DNA of 62,000 nucleotides from Gnetum montanum (Eukaryota > Streptophyta > Gnetopsida > Gnetales > Gnetaceae). The DNA lies in NCBI GenBank assembly GCA_015680685.1, contig MNCI01025358.1:4344-66343 (forward strand), in the 5' to 3' direction. The translations under genes and the position numbers were made by a program. Every line of letters begins with the position of its first letter. Positions within the stretch are counted from its first letter, which is position 1. Below the pieces are notes generated by a model, which searched no databases, was not told the DNA's origin, and saw only the letters and a program-made list of their open reading frames with translations. Positions 32,631 through 45,549 of the stretch are shown here, one piece after another.

Positions 32631-32730
32631 TATATATAGGATTTTTGCATTGCGTTGACAAGACCTCATCAATGGAGCCTTATTGATGTGGTTGGCTATG
32701 TCAACGATGCCTCATCAACATAGCTATTGA
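32631..32730 (-). promoter_or_regulatory. R2 internal U3-like block and TATA
   Basis: TATATATA (plus 32631-32638) lies about 150 bp before the donor. Upstream (minus strand) are words such as GTTGACAAGACCTCATCAATG-like and CAACGATGCCTCATCAA, close to GTTGATGAGGCCTCATCGATG-like words in the U3 of R2's own LTR (41459-41515). Confidence 0.55.
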
Positions 32731-34401
32731 CCACCGTAGATAACCATTAACTTTACTCAAACTTGCAAAATACAAATAGTTTTTGAATGAAATTGGGCTC
32801 AAATGAAATCTCAAAAGGCCAAGAATAGTATGAAAATATGAGAAGAGGGTGTTGTATGTCATAAATTTTGAAAAATGGAGAAAAATGATTTAGCAATGAA
32901 TGGAATAAAAGGTTGAGGAGCATTGAGTGGAATACATAATGGAATATGTGAAGATAGGATTGCAGTAATGTTAAAGGTAAGTAGCCTTAACTAATCAAAC
33001 TAAGAGCTGTTGAAGTGGGTCCTCCCCATAGTAGGGTCATGCCCTTGTTGTCCTTGCATAACTTCAAATAAGGAGTTTGTGGGCCCCACAATTGATTAAT
33101 GGTTATGAAAAGTTAAGGACCAGCCAAAAAGAATCTATTTAAGAATTCCAACACATTAGACCAAAACATAGAGCATAACATAGAACCCAACAGTGAGGTG
33201 AGTTAAGGCAGCATAGATGGATGATGGAAAAGGTAGAATGAAATTTTGAATTAAGGTCATAAGAAGTTCCTTGTAGACTTTGTGTTTAAAATAAACTGAA
33301 AAGATCCATCCTTAGTCCAGACCAAAACCAACTGCATTCAGTGACTTTGCATCGCCACTCTAAGACTAGTCCACTTGCATGAGACACGAGAGTGCTTCCA
33401 TAAAACAACCACCGTTCCATAAGGAGAAGAAAAGAGAGAAGTAGGAAGTGAAAGAGGGCCTTAGTTGGAAGGGACCTTCAGGCATGAATGCATGTCTTTC
33501 TAGTCCCATAACTAGTGCTTGTAGCTTGTTTATTTGTCAGAGGGGTATGCTTTGAATTCCCATTATTTGTTGTTTTCTTTTTTGAAATGAGAACCACACC
33601 ATGAAAAATACTTATTCATTTATTGTGTCTAAGGGGTGTGCTTTAAATTCCCACCATTTTTTTGAATTTTTGGATGGGAACCACACCATGCAAAGACTTT
33701 ATTTGACTTCCTATTAGTGGTTGGAATGGAACGGTAAGAAGTCCGTGAAAAACACTCAAGCACTCAAGCAAGTAGAAGAGTACAAAGAGTATAGAGTCCC
33801 CTTGAAGTCAAATCCTTTACAAACCTTTGAATTCTCCCTAATTTTGCAACTACCAAGGTCATTGATTGATTAAAAGTTTTTTTAATGGAAGGGACCTCAA
33901 ATTCCAAGAACACGGAAAATCATAGAGTTATTGGATGGGCAGATGACGTGGACTCACTACTTGTTCCATGAAAAATAAATCATGTCATAGTCATTAGGCA
34001 TCAGAATTGAAAAATAGAAACCAGACATCAACAATCACAACATTAAGTATAAATCATCATTAGTAAACAGTAATAGTGGCACTGTGTACTATGGTAATAA
34101 AGTAATTTTATTAGCAAAAGTGAGAAAATATCACACTTTGAACAAAGCAAAACAAAGTAAAATATATAAGAAAGTGTAAAATAATTAAGAGAGGTTTAAA
34201 AGTACTAATGAAGGTGTAAAATTAGAAAAATCTAAAAATAAAAAAATTGTAAAAATAAAAAATTTTGAAATCAAAAAATAGAAAAAATTGAGAATCCATA
34301 TGGATTGTTAGCATAGGTGGCCATCTCCCCAGGATTGAGTTGGAAGGAGGAGATCCAAAAAATGGAATATGGTTGTCCATCTGTTGAGATAGTAGTTGCA
34401 C
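32731..34401 (-). other. R2 pol-ORF3 spacer
   Basis: Noncoding. Contains the conserved blocks (33013-33049; 33474-33515; about 33798-33815) and a local tandem duplication at about 33537-33700 in which GAGAACCACACCATG and a GGGGTRTGCTTTRAATTCCCA word occur twice. The left end is T/A-rich. No gene seen. Confidence 0.6.
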
Positions 34402-35560
34402 TGGCCTATCTTGGTTTGAGAAAAGGTTTTACTTGTTGGATGTTGACTAATTGTTTTTTATTTGGGCTTTTAGGTTTGTAGATTAACATGGCTCTAGAGG
34501 GAAAGGTTTGATCAATTATATAAGGTCCCTACCACAATGTTTAAATTTTTTCCTTTTGGGGTGCATGTGTGGGTTTTTAGTAGAGGACCTTATCTCTTGG
34601 TTGAAGTTTTACCTTTCATATTCTTAGGTCTTGACATTACTTGCTGAATGCCTTGTTCACCTCATTCAAAGATAAGGCCACTAATCGGTTTTCATCTAGC
34701 ATGTTTAGGTTGATCAATCTTTCTTTCTATGCTAGACTTAGGTCAAGATTCAGATTAGAGGCTGTTGAGAGTGTATGAAGCTTGGATTGAATCAGGAGTG
34801 TTGGAAGTTTTTCGTACACCAACTTGTAGGGGGAGTAGCCAATAGGAAGTTTCCATGTTAGACGGTAAGCCTAGAGGGCATCGTTAAGTTTTGTACTCCA
34901 ATATTTTTTATATTTGCTAATGGTCCATGTTAGTATTTTTGTGATCTCTTGGTTGGTTACGTCTACTTGACCATTGGCATAGGGATGGTAGGGTGTTGTT
35001 AATTTATGTTCAACCCTCAAGTGCTGCATTAACTTTCTAAAAGTGACACTTGTGAAATGACTTCTATTGTCAGAAATTAGTGAACATGGCATCCCAAACC
35101 TATTTACAATATTTTGTTGTATAAATCTAGCAATAGTGGATGGTGTACAATTAGTAATAGTTGCTACTTTTGCCCATTGTGTGCAGTAGTTGACTACTAT
35201 GATAATACATGTCTTTTCATTAGACATGGATGTGATGGGACCCATGAAGTTAATGCCCCATATGTCAAAAGGTTCTAGTGGTTGAATTCATTGTTGAGGA
35301 CCTTCCATGCAAGTAGTTATTCCCCCATCTCGTTGACAACATTCATAAGATTAGACAAACTGGTGGACATCCCTGAAGATTGTAGGCCAAAAGTAGCTTA
35401 CCATCAGGATTTTTATGGCCATGCGTCTCCCTTCATAGTGGAATTTGCAAGGCCCTTCGTGAGCATCCTAGAGAACACATAGTTGATCTTTGTTAGGGAC
35501 ACACTAATGAATTAGGCCATTAGCACAGACCTTGTAGAGGTGTTCATTAATTTTAATGAA
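34402..35560 (-). pseudogene. pol: R2 integrase (broken)
   Basis: HHCC region: GRRMAIKILMVSYFWPTIF. The core reads DIWGINFMGPITSMSN (first Asp to Asn), then CSLISDNRSHF with the second Asp kept, and PYHPYANGQVDVTN where the usual catalytic Glu reads Asp. 34871-35245 is open for 124 codons. The C-terminus ends with KQLVNIQQVKPF. Two of three catalytic acids are changed. Confidence 0.8.
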
Positions 35561-37253
35561 ATATTTGTCCTAATGAAGAAATTATTACTTCTTTGTAAAG
35601 TTAAAATCTTGTGACATCTCTTGAGTGAGGAGATAAGTGAGGATGCCATTGTACCATGTTATTTCTGCAAGCTTTTGTTCATTTATTACTCCTATAAAGA
35701 GGAGTTCATTTGGAAACTGATGAGAGAGTGAGCTTTTCTCTTGTTTATTATCCTGTCTTAAGTGAGAGAGGTGGTTAGTGACCACATTGTCAGTCCCTTT
35801 TTGATGTACCATCATGAGATCAAATTCCTACAAGATCACCAGCCACCATATGACACAAGAGCTCACTATTGGCTTATTCATGAGGAAGTAGATTGCATTG
35901 TGGTCTATGTGCACAAATACTTTGTAGCCAAGCACATAGTGCCTAAACTTTTCTAGAGCGTACACCGCTGCCATTAATTCTTTTTTCATGGTGGTGTAAT
36001 TTAATTGGGCTTCTATAATACTTTGGCTTGGGAAATGGATGTAGTATGGGTGTTTTTTATCATCCATCTGCATGAACACTACTCTGAAGGTGTAGTTAGA
36101 TGCATTCGTCACAATGGGGAAGGGTCTAGACTAGTTTGGTGCTTGTAGGATTGGTGTTTCTACAAGTTTCTTCTTTAACTATTGGAATGTATGTTCACAT
36201 TCTTTGGTTCAGATGAAAGGTACATATTTCTTTGTAAGCTCTACCAATAGTTTTGTGATCTTAGAGAAATTCTCTATAAATCATCGATAGTAGCCAATGT
36301 GTCCAAGGAATGACCAAACATCTCTAATTATCTCTAGCTAGTGTGTTATTCCTTAGATGACCCTTATATTTTCTGAGTCTACCGTAATCCCTCCTTGAGT
36401 GATTCTATGCCCTAGCATAATGCCTTCCTAGACCATGAGATGGCTCTTTTGCTAATTGAGCCATAGATTTGTTTCAACACATCTCTTCAGTACTTGCTCA
36501 AGTTAGTCCAAAGCTTGCTCAAATGTATCTCCATAGGTGGAAAAGTCATCCATGAAATTACTGATCTGCTATTGGAAACTAGTAAGGACTAGGTATTGCA
36601 AGGTTGTAGGGGCATTACATAGATCGAATGATAACTTACAATATGCAAAAGTCCCCCCAGGGACTCATGAATGTTGTTTTGGCCTAATGTTCTGGTGCAA
36701 TTTGGATTTGGTTATAGCCACTATAACCATCCAAGAAGCTATAATAACAATGCTCAGATATGGTGTTCAATACTTGATCCACAAATGACAATGGAAAATG
36801 ATCTTTAAATGTTACCATATTCAATAGCCTAAAGTCAATGTAGACCTGCCATTTTCCACCTTTCTTTGGCACAATTACTAGTGGGCTAACTCACTTACTA
36901 TCCGCAATGGGATAGATGAACCCCATCTTGAGGAGTTATTGAATTTCCTCCTTGACGACCTGCTTCAGTTTGGGGTTTAGCTATCTTTGTGGCTACCTTT
37001 TAGGCTTTATGGTTAGGTTGGTGTAAATACAATGCTGGCATATCCTTGGATCAATTCTTGTTTGCTTAGGATATGACCAAGCAAAGGCTATTGGCCATTT
37101 GTTAACTATCTTTAACAGCTTTTCTTTTTGTTTAGAAGAAAGTTTGACATTAATTATGACCATTTTATCATTGTCTAAAAATGCATGTTTCATGTCGATC
37201 GGTAAAGTTTTTAGGTCTAGGGCCTTTTGCTTGAAGTTATTAGGGATTTCCAA
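35561..37253 (-). pseudogene. pol: R2 reverse transcriptase and RNase H (broken, RT box intact)
   Basis: RT starts with LDLKTLPIDMKHAFLDNDKM and IAFAWSYPKQTRIDP (36993-37253), then CYYSFLDGYSGYNQIQIAPE. The catalytic box FMDD is intact at 36545-36556, followed by FSTYG. RNase H (35828-36112): TNASNYTFRVVFMQM (first Asp to Asn), QLNYTTMKKELMAAVYALEK, HYVLGYKVFVHIDH. The tail carries DNVVTNHLSHL (ADALSRL in relatives). Several stops. Confidence 0.85.
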
Positions 37254-38010
37254 TTCTCCCTAATAAGTATCATCATCTTCATCAGAGAGTTGGGGATGAA
37301 CTTATTCAAGTTTATCCATGTCTTCAACATAAGCACATGTTAGGCTCTCGGTTGGTTCCATGCATAATGTGCTACTATCTGAGTTAGCTATCAGCCATTG
37401 GGTGCCCTTATGTTTTGTGGCTACTACATATAGACACCTTTGAATATTGATTTTTTTCACACACCGATTGCATGCTTTAGTGTATGTACTTTTGATGGAC
37501 CAAATCTTTTACACGCAATTGCACTCGTTATCGTTGTATGTGATGCATGGAATACGCTTCTTCTCTATCTTGCCCAATTCATTTTCTTTGGAGATTTTTA
37601 GAGAGAGATTCCTTATGACCATATGTGTGTCAACCATGCTTAACCAAGCTCTTCCCATAATGATGGGAAAGTCACTTTTGTAGTTTTCAACCTTAATCAC
37701 CCAAAAAATAGCAGGATAGGACCACCCACAAACTATGGTCACAATGTCTTCTACTAATCCCAGAGGGACAATAATTGACTGATCTACCAATTTTAGACGG
37801 ATGTTGCTCTTCTTGAGAGGTGGTAGGTTCTAGGCCTTATATATGTGATGGGAGATGAGATTAAATTTAGAACCAGAGTCAAAAAGAGCCTTACATTGCT
37901 CATGTCTAGTGATCTGCAGGTAAATGAATGGACTTCTTGGGTTAGATCTTTTCATGAAAAGATTGCCAACCTTGATCTAGTTGGAAACAACATGAGTTAG
38001 CATTATAGTG
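37254..38010 (-). pseudogene. pol: R2 aspartic protease region
   Basis: Active site ALFDSGSKFNLISHH with DSG at 37872-37880; second motif PIIMGRAWLSMVD. 37509-37790 is open for 93 codons. Lies between gag and RT as in R1. Confidence 0.78.
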
Positions 38011-40481
38011 TGAATCTGAGGTAGCACTTGGTTTGAAGGGTACTTGAAGGTAGTTGATGTAGAGGATGAGGGTATTAGATATGTAGGATGATTAGCTGCA
38101 CTAGGTTGTGAGGGATGGAGAGGACTAATAGGTCAAAAGATGGGCCATTTTTCTGGATCGTTTATATGAATCACTTGGCCAAAAAGTTAGTTGTGAATGT
38201 ACAGCCCTTGTAGCATTTCGTTGTTGTGCTTGTGAAGGAATCTCACCCTGCATGGATGGAGTAGGAGGTAATTGGGTTGAAGGAGGAGGTGTGTGTGCAG
38301 ATGGATGTGAAAGGTGGTATGGATATGAGCTTTTCCCTCTAGTTTATGGTGAATGTATTTGGTGGTACTCTAGAGGGTAATAGTGATGTGAAAATGAGGT
38401 ATGACTTGTAGAACTTCTTGGAGAGACGGGTTACTGAACATAGTATCCATATGAATCTGGTTGCCTATAAGGGTACTGCTGCCTTGGTAGTGGCATTCCC
38501 CATGATTATGGCTAGTACCATTATTAATATTATTCATAAGTTTTTGGAGGAGCTTCACTTGGGTAGTAAGCTTATTGTTGTTTGTGGAATTGCCTTGGAT
38601 TACTTTGAGGATGAGGTAATTGTCTGGGTGCTTGCCTACGTGCTAGTCAAGGATTCAATGCATACATCCCAGACTCTTGTAAGTGTTATACCATAGGGAA
38701 AAAACCTTTTGGATGTTTGTATTGACAAATGTCACAATCAGTCTCATCATCAGAGTCGGTTTCCACAACTTCCCCTATGGCCACAACTTTGCTCTTACCT
38801 GTTTGCTAGGCATGTTTAACTTCTTTTCACCTCCTGCAGTTACAATCACTATTTTGCTCTTTGGATTTTTCAATAATCTTCATAGAAGTTTAAAATTTTT
38901 CATCCAAAGAGTCCCATAATTTATCAACCTTTGTCAAAATATCAAAAATAGATTTTTAGATGGGTAAGGTTTTCTTGTTCACCACCTCATCGAGTGGTGA
39001 CTCTTCTTCATCACAAAATCAAACCTCATATTTTTTGATGGAAGGATTCTTATTATAATCTTTTGCACTTTCCCTTTTTCGTAGCTCATCTTCTTCTTTT
39101 GCTGCTTGCTCAATCAACCTTTGGATTTGATGAGCTCTTAGTTCAGGCAATCTTTCTTGGGCATACACCCCAAGAGTTCTTCTAGTTTCTGCTCTAAGCC
39201 CATCTATGATGTGGTGAAGTTGTTCCCTTTGAGAATAACCATGTCCAGGGCATCGATGTAAGAGTGAATAGTATCAACCCATGGTAGCATCCATGGGTTC
39301 ATGTGTTCCCTATTTCCAATCTTGGATTTGCCTTCTCAGATTAGATACTCTGGAGTATATCTAGTATTTATCATTAAATAGCTCTAACATGGTACTCCAT
39401 TGGTGAACGGATTCCTATTCCAAGAACTGGTACCAACTTTTAGCTTCCTTGATGAGTGTCCTAGAGAAAAACCTTGAATTTCTACTAGTCATTTTCTATG
39501 TTTTGTAAGGTATAGGCGTCATGGAAAGCTTGTAGATGTGTTTGTGGATTAGAGTTGTATCCCCCCTCAAATCTTGGAATATTATTCATGTCTAACACTT
39601 GATCCTACTATCTTTCATATGCCTAGTTGGAATTCTAATTTCCTTTGCAATGTTGAACATGCTTTCAGTCACTAACAAAGGTTCATCATCATCATTGTGT
39701 TGATGAAACTCATGATGGTTTCAACCACCCCTTCAGTTCTGGTGGCCTTCATGGTTATTGTTGTCTTGTTAATCACCTTCATCATGATTATTTTGTTGAC
39801 GTTTTCTATGAAAATTAGAAGATGAAGAAGAATGTTTAGAATTTGATGAAGAGGATGGAGAGGAAGGTGGACTGCCACTACCACTGCGGTGTCTGCCATC
39901 ATCACTATGATGTCTGCTACCACTTTTTTGCTCATTATGACTAGCATCCTTAGATCCCTTGCTATTGTGATGCTTGCCCAAGTCCCTACCTTGGCTATCA
40001 CTTTTTCCTGAACCTAGTTTATGAATAGTGGATCGTAATTTTAGGGTCGCATCCTCATCACCAATAACAGGGGATGGAAAATCTTCAAAGGGAGGATCTT
40101 ATTGTTATCTTGATCTAGTAGGAACAAGGGATTAGTGTAATGTTTCCCCTTCATAGCCTGATGGTGCTTCTCCTAATATCAATCTCACTTGCATTGTGTT
40201 TCAGCGGGACAGTAGTTCCAAGTGTCATAACAATTCACAATGTATTCCTCATGAAGGTTTGTGATGCCCAACTTTTTAAGAGTTTGAAATAGCATCATGG
40301 GCACAAATCAATTGGGGGGCGAGATGATGTTGCCCTCCATATCATGCCATCATAGCTATTCATCTTGATGTAAGATGAAGGTAAAATTCGGTACATATTC
40401 ATTAGGATGAGTATATACCACTTTGCACTCCTATGGGACTGATTGTTTGACATCTTTGCGTTTGTGGAAAGAAGAAGATAT
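38011..40481 (-). pseudogene. gag: R2 gag (broken)
   Basis: By alignment with R1 the start codon is ATA at 40481-40479 (ATG with G-to-A), then ISSSFHKRK. The N-terminal domain has NEYVPNFTFILHQDE and a diverged PP.....MML.TLKKLGI. A Ser-rich segment lies at about 39769-39900 (SGSPPSSPSSSSNSKHSSSS). The capsid core is at about 39180-39660. The knuckle is DCDICQYKHPKG near 38705-38745, with the last Cys changed to Phe. The tail is Pro/Tyr-rich. Confidence 0.75.
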
Positions 40482-40614
40482 TTTCCAAAACGAATAAAAT
40501 TATCAGTGTGCTTAGTAGTTTATATGTCATTGAGGGTGATGTTGACCTTGAGTTCATCCAACGATATGAACAATATTCACTAATCCTAAATAACACATGT
40601 TTCAACAAATAAAG

Positions 40615-40633
40615 TCCTCGGCAATGATGCCAA
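40615..40633 (-). other. R2 primer-binding site (tRNA-Asp type)
   Basis: Minus strand TTGGCATCATTGCCGAGGA abuts the 5' LTR; it differs from the tRNA-Asp complement only by transitions. Confidence 0.82.
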
Positions 40634-41537
40634 TGATGAATAACGAGGTACCCCTATGTCCAATCATATGGATCATAAGCTTTCATGCATAATCTAGTTG
40701 AATTCCGTGGACTTTGTAGTTTTTGGTGCACTTGTCTTCTAGGAAGTGAATCTTTACCTTAAGATCAATTGTTGTCTTCCCAATTACACTTGTGACGTAC
40801 ACTGGTATGGTTAAGTGTAATTGAGGCATATGATTTTTATTATTTTATATTTTATGGTTTGGTGTTCAAAGGGAGATAAAAGTAATTGGATTAGCTAATT
40901 TAAATTAACTAATTAATTAGTGTCTAACTAGTCCTAACATAAGCATTTGGTCCCACTTTCTGCGCACGTTCTAAACCCACATATTCATTGCTAGGTTATC
41001 AAGCGCTACGCTACTAGGTGTACCAAGCAATAATGTTGCTGGGATTACCAAGTGAATAAGCATTATGCTTAAAGTGGTCGTACTTATGTATTTAATCTAT
41101 CTTACTTATCTTACTTAATTGCTTCATTAGCTTAATTATTTGAAATCATTTAATAAATAATTAAAAATATTTAATAAATAATTGAAAACATTAAATGCAT
41201 AAATAAAATATTTAATTTATCCAAAGTGTTGCAAGGTTTATTAGAAAGCTCATCTTTATTGCTGCACACATTGTCATGCTTAGGTACAACAATGCTCAAA
41301 TAAAGATCTATATAATTAATGGCTCCTACTATGGGCACTCAGGGAAAATATTCTAACTCTTAAATGAATAAACTGTAAGAGCTTTGCTACTACTAAAATC
41401 TTGATGTCATAAATGCAGCTGGTAGGCACGTATTTATAGCCAAAAAGTGGACACTATGTTGATGAGGCCTCATCGATGCATGATATGATGCATTGACGAG
41501 GCCTTGTTGATGCAATTAATAAAATTGCGACTCATCA
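40634..41537 (-). repeat. R2 5' LTR (non-GATATC type)
   Basis: 904 bp. Minus-strand start TGATGAGTCGCAATTTTATT, end CGTTATTCATCA. Minus TATA box at about 41431-41438. U3 words GTTGATGAGGCCTCATCGATG-like and CATTGACGAGGCC at 41459-41515. Confidence 0.87.
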
Positions 41538-43641
41538 TCAACCCATGAAAAATTCAAAGACGTCACTATGAACATAAAAAACATCATCATGATCAAACGA
41601 ATAGACATAGAAATTTTTCTCACAACCTGTTTAATGACAATGAACCCTTGTTGGTTGTTAAGAGTCTAATGCATATCACAGAGTTCGTTAAGATATCTCA
41701 CAGGAATTACAAAAAGGGTTGTCTACCTAGGCTTGATATGGATAATATTCCTAAATTTACAGGAGGCTATGATTCAGATCCACAACATCATTTACAAGCC
41801 TTCCATGATTTTTGTGCTTTCTACAACATTGAAAGTAGGTGGAAAAAGCTTAAACTCTATTCTAGGACACTAATCGATAAAGCCAAAGTGTGGTATAGAT
41901 CATTGAGGTTGAATTCGATCCAACGATGGTCCACAATGTTGGAACTTTTCAACAAGGAATACCAAATCTATGCGAGGGTATCCAAATTGAGAAGACAAAT
42001 CCAAGAGTGGAAGCAAGAACAATATGAACACTTGGACATGGCCTTAGATAGATATTATGCCTTACTAAATAGATGCCTAGGCCATTGTTTCTCCAAGGAA
42101 AGGTAACTTTTCCACATCATAGATGGGCTTTGTAATGAAACATGAGAGACCGTTGGGATTTATGCCCCAAGTCAATTATATGAGCTACAAACCCATCAGA
42201 TCAAAGCGCTAATCAAGTGTGTGGCAAAGAAGAAGGAGAGATATGCAAATGGGAGAATGTTGAGAAATATCAATGGGACCTAACTCTTCAACAGAAGGAG
42301 ATCCATATCTATGGTACAGAGAATGAAACCACTCTCAATAAGATGATTCTACAACAAACCTTGCTAGTACAAAAGTCTATTGATGAACTTGAATTGAAGT
42401 TTAATAGGATATCCAAATGGATATATGAAAATGTTACAACTCTCATTAAGATGGTAGAGAAGAGGATCATGTAAAATAAGCTAGGTGATCACAATAAATA
42501 AAGGATATAGAACCAAGAAACAACTAGGAACACTTTTCAGCAAATGGGAAAAATGGCTAAAGAAAGTGAGGCTATAGACTCAACCAGAAATGAAGATACT
42601 AGATGAAACATCTACATATATGACCATTCGAAGGGCCATTTCCTAGTCTTGTTGCATCTATATGAGTATTGGAAAGGTGCATTAAATCTAAATTTTGTGC
42701 AAAAGCACATGCCCAATAGATTTCCTCTCCCACAAGGTAATTATAGACAGTCCCACAACCAATCGTACCATCTTAGGGGGACTTATTACTAGCCTTAACA
42801 TGGTCATCAACTGTAGTGGCAACAACCACAATTATGGGGAAGGCCATCGCCAAATTAGCCCTATTCACCAAAACTACATGGATATTATGTTCAACACCCT
42901 ATTTCTCCAACTAGTTCTACATCCTCTAGTTCAAATTACCACTACCACTCTCCCGAGTACCATCAACCCATGACATCCCCTAAGGGATCACCACCTCGTA
43001 CCTCTTACCATCCATCCTATCCTTGATATTCTCATAGTCCGCCTCATTATATGCCACCACTAGTAACACAGGAAGGTTTGGGACCATAATATCAACAAAT
43101 GAATGCCACTTGTGTTGCAAATGTGCATAAACATGTTGACACTAGTGGGCCTCAACCGCAACATAGGAAATCTTCCTTCTAGAGGAAAGGCTATAAGCTG
43201 AAGCAAACCATGCATGGATCCACCACATCATTCAAACTAGCATAATGCCAATCTAGTGCATCACCTTTCTTTTCATAATTGGCATCCTCTAATCTTACAC
43301 AAGGGTCATCGTCCATCATTACTCCAATCCCAAACCCAAATAATGAATCTAACAGTGTGGGGAGACAAATAAATCCATGCATACCATATCATGATCAAGG
43401 GCATAATCATGGTTTAGACATCCCTAATGTTAACACACCTCATACCCTGATCCACCATACATGTAACAATCAAGTGTGTGACCAACGATTTTTCTACCTA
43501 GCCACCACACCACCAACAGACATCTAGTGGCTAGGGAATGAATGATTACCAATGTTTTATGCATGCATGGATCCTATTTATCCACTTATTAATCCTTGTC
43601 ACTGCCAAATGTTTAGTCATGGGGGTCATCCCCCATTCTAA
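41538..43641 (+). pseudogene. gag: F2 gag, main part, right of the R2 insertion
   Basis: Capsid core at 41720-42120: LDMDNIPKFTGGYDSDPQHH, then VWYRSLRLNSIQRWSTMLEL and RRQIQEWKQEQYEHLDMALD, open for 152 codons. Then a lysine-rich helical part (42217-42474), a Pro/Tyr/His-rich tail (42830-43560), and the conserved end SHGGHPPF before TAA 43639-43641. At least two frameshifts. Packages the element RNA. Confidence 0.75.
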
Positions 43642-44970
43642 TCTTTAGGATTATTAAGTGTTTTTCATGTTTTTGTTTTATAATTTGTTGTCATTTTTCT
43701 ATTTCTTGAAACAATTCTTCCTATTTCTTTCAATTTTTCTAGTTGTTTTCATTTTCTTCATTGTGTAATCTTACTTGTGAATAAAACGATTATGTTGCCC
43801 ATTGAAGTGAGGTTTTCCCTATGTTGTCAAGTCATAATGGATTGATTATTTAGACATCGAGACCACGCCATCCATCCACTCATTCCATTAATAAGAGATT
43901 CTTACTTTGGTCATAATGATAATCTTTTCCATCATCCAACCTAATAATAAATCTATAATCATTGTGTTTGGGTAGAAGAGTGCAAAACCAAGGCTAAGTG
44001 TGAAGGGTGTGACATCAAATGGATTTGTGGATTCTCTTTGGCCACTTCTGTCTATTCTATCATGTTGCTGAGGTTGTAATCATATCCTTGTAGATCTAAT
44101 GAAAAATGAAAGCAAGAGTAACCTAAAATAGCACTAAATAAACTTCTGCAGGTCCCACTGAAAAGACATGTACCAATGCTTGAAGGTTGGCAACTTCTCA
44201 GAAGAAAAAAAAAACGTGTGCCATAAATCAGCTCCTCCCTTGGACAAAATGCTACGTGATGTTACTCCTTGCAACTATGATAGTCTTATGGTTGTCTGCT
44301 GATGTGATGAAACGATGTGATGTCACTGAAATGTGTTGTAGAATTGGTTTAAATCTTGAAAAGAAGGACTCATGATTATTAAACCATTAATAACATATAA
44401 GGTTTCATTGTGCCCATGGTAAGACACCTCATGTATCAATTTCTACAATGCTTTCTACAGTCCATCTCATCTCGTTGTTCAGGTGATCATAACTTGTGGT
44501 TTTGTGTAACATAGAGTTATTATCTTAAATTTATGGTTTTAACATGTGTGTTTTGTTGCATAGGTATGTGTTGCATTCAATCCATTTAGTGCCTATAAAC
44601 ATTTTTACGTATGGTTACACAAGGGCATCATACGCTGGAGCCTACTTTGGGGAAGACCCACTTGTGTAACTTTTATGACTTGTACTTGTTTGACACAACC
44701 ACATCATTCTTAACCTTCCAAGCACTCAATCATTACATTTTGTTGTTTTCTTTCTCATATAATTTGATCTGTCCACAACATCGATTTCAATGCCCTTTTT
44801 CTTACTTCTTCTAAAGCTTTTCACATTAATGACTCCACCTTCTCACACTTCCAGTGCCTCAAACTGATTTTCTACTTACCCCAGCACTATGGACCTAACC
44901 TCAAACCTTCCAATCAATCACACAGCTTCATTTTTCATGATCAGTACCCCCATGAGATGCTTATTCATGA
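43642..44970. other. F2 gag-ORF3 spacer (noncoding)
   Basis: Collinear with F1 541-1919: GTGTGACATCAAATGGA at about 44009, GAAAAGACATGTACCAATGC at about 44161-44180, CAAGGGCATCATACGCTGGA ... GGAAGACCCACTT at 44620-44664. No pol sequence and no shared frame. Confidence 0.65.
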
Positions 44971-45065
44971 ACCCCAATATCGGGTACCCAATATTGGGTG
45001 GGACGCAACGTTAGATACTTGATATTTGGTACTCGATATCAGGTCACACAAAACCTATATATATG
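44971..45065 (+). promoter_or_regulatory. F2 internal U3-like block and TATA
   Basis: CCCAATATCGGGTACCCAAT and a mirrored ATATTGGG at 44973-44998, then AGATACTTGATATTTGG and CTCGATATCAGG, then CTATATATATG at 45055-45064. GATACTTGATATT also occurs in the U3 of F2's own 3' LTR (48023-48035). Confidence 0.55.
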
Positions 45066-45225
45066 ATCCCTACAGAGCCGAAACTTCATTCTCATCATTT
45101 GTAGCTAGGGGATTTGTTCAAATTTTCTCTCATGACTCAAAGCTCTACGCACCCACTTTCCACTTGCAATATTTGGCTCTCTACTACTTTGATTTATGTG
45201 TCATTTGTACCTATCTGAACTTGGA

Positions 45226-45549
45226 GTGTTCAAGTTAGTCATGGGGGGTGCTCACGTGGAAAACTTGTTCCAATTGATGATAATTTGCTATTTCTTGGAA
45301 GGTATTATAAGGGTAAGAGTGTTAAAAAATTTAGGCATTATCATAAATAATCAATCATATTAATGCTAGAAATTTTAATTTTTCTACCCAAGGGACCAAA
45401 ACCATCATAACAAGCCACACATAAGAAAAAAGAAATCAATTGTGTAAGGCCATACAGGGAGATAGACATTTTTTGAAAATTTTTCTAACTCTGCAATCAT
45501 ATGAACTAAGAACTTAATGAACTAAGGTAATGAGTCAAGGCAATTGTAG
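45226..45549 (+). other. Putative leader intron before F2 ORF3
   Basis: Donor-like GGA|GTGTTCAAG (same word as F1) and acceptor-like CAATTGTAG, 324 bp. TTAGTCATGGGGGG, PPT-like, lies inside the donor end (45235-45248). Directly after the acceptor the ORF3 N-terminus is missing. Confidence 0.4.

Larger units (their letters stand above)
18873..41537 (-). mobile_element. R2: full Athila-like element gag-pol-ORF3, inserted in F2 gag
   Basis: Minus strand: 5' LTR, PBS, gag, PR, RT, RH, IN, spacer, internal promoter-like block, ORF3, PPT, 3' LTR. Without the nested E3 it is about 13.3 kb. The flanks are ccaat (18868-18872) and tcaac (41538-41542), an imperfect match with two transitions, so the insertion is supported mainly by F2 gag reading on both sides. 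It is the only element here with every module present. All frames are broken but the RT catalytic box is intact. Confidence 0.87.
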
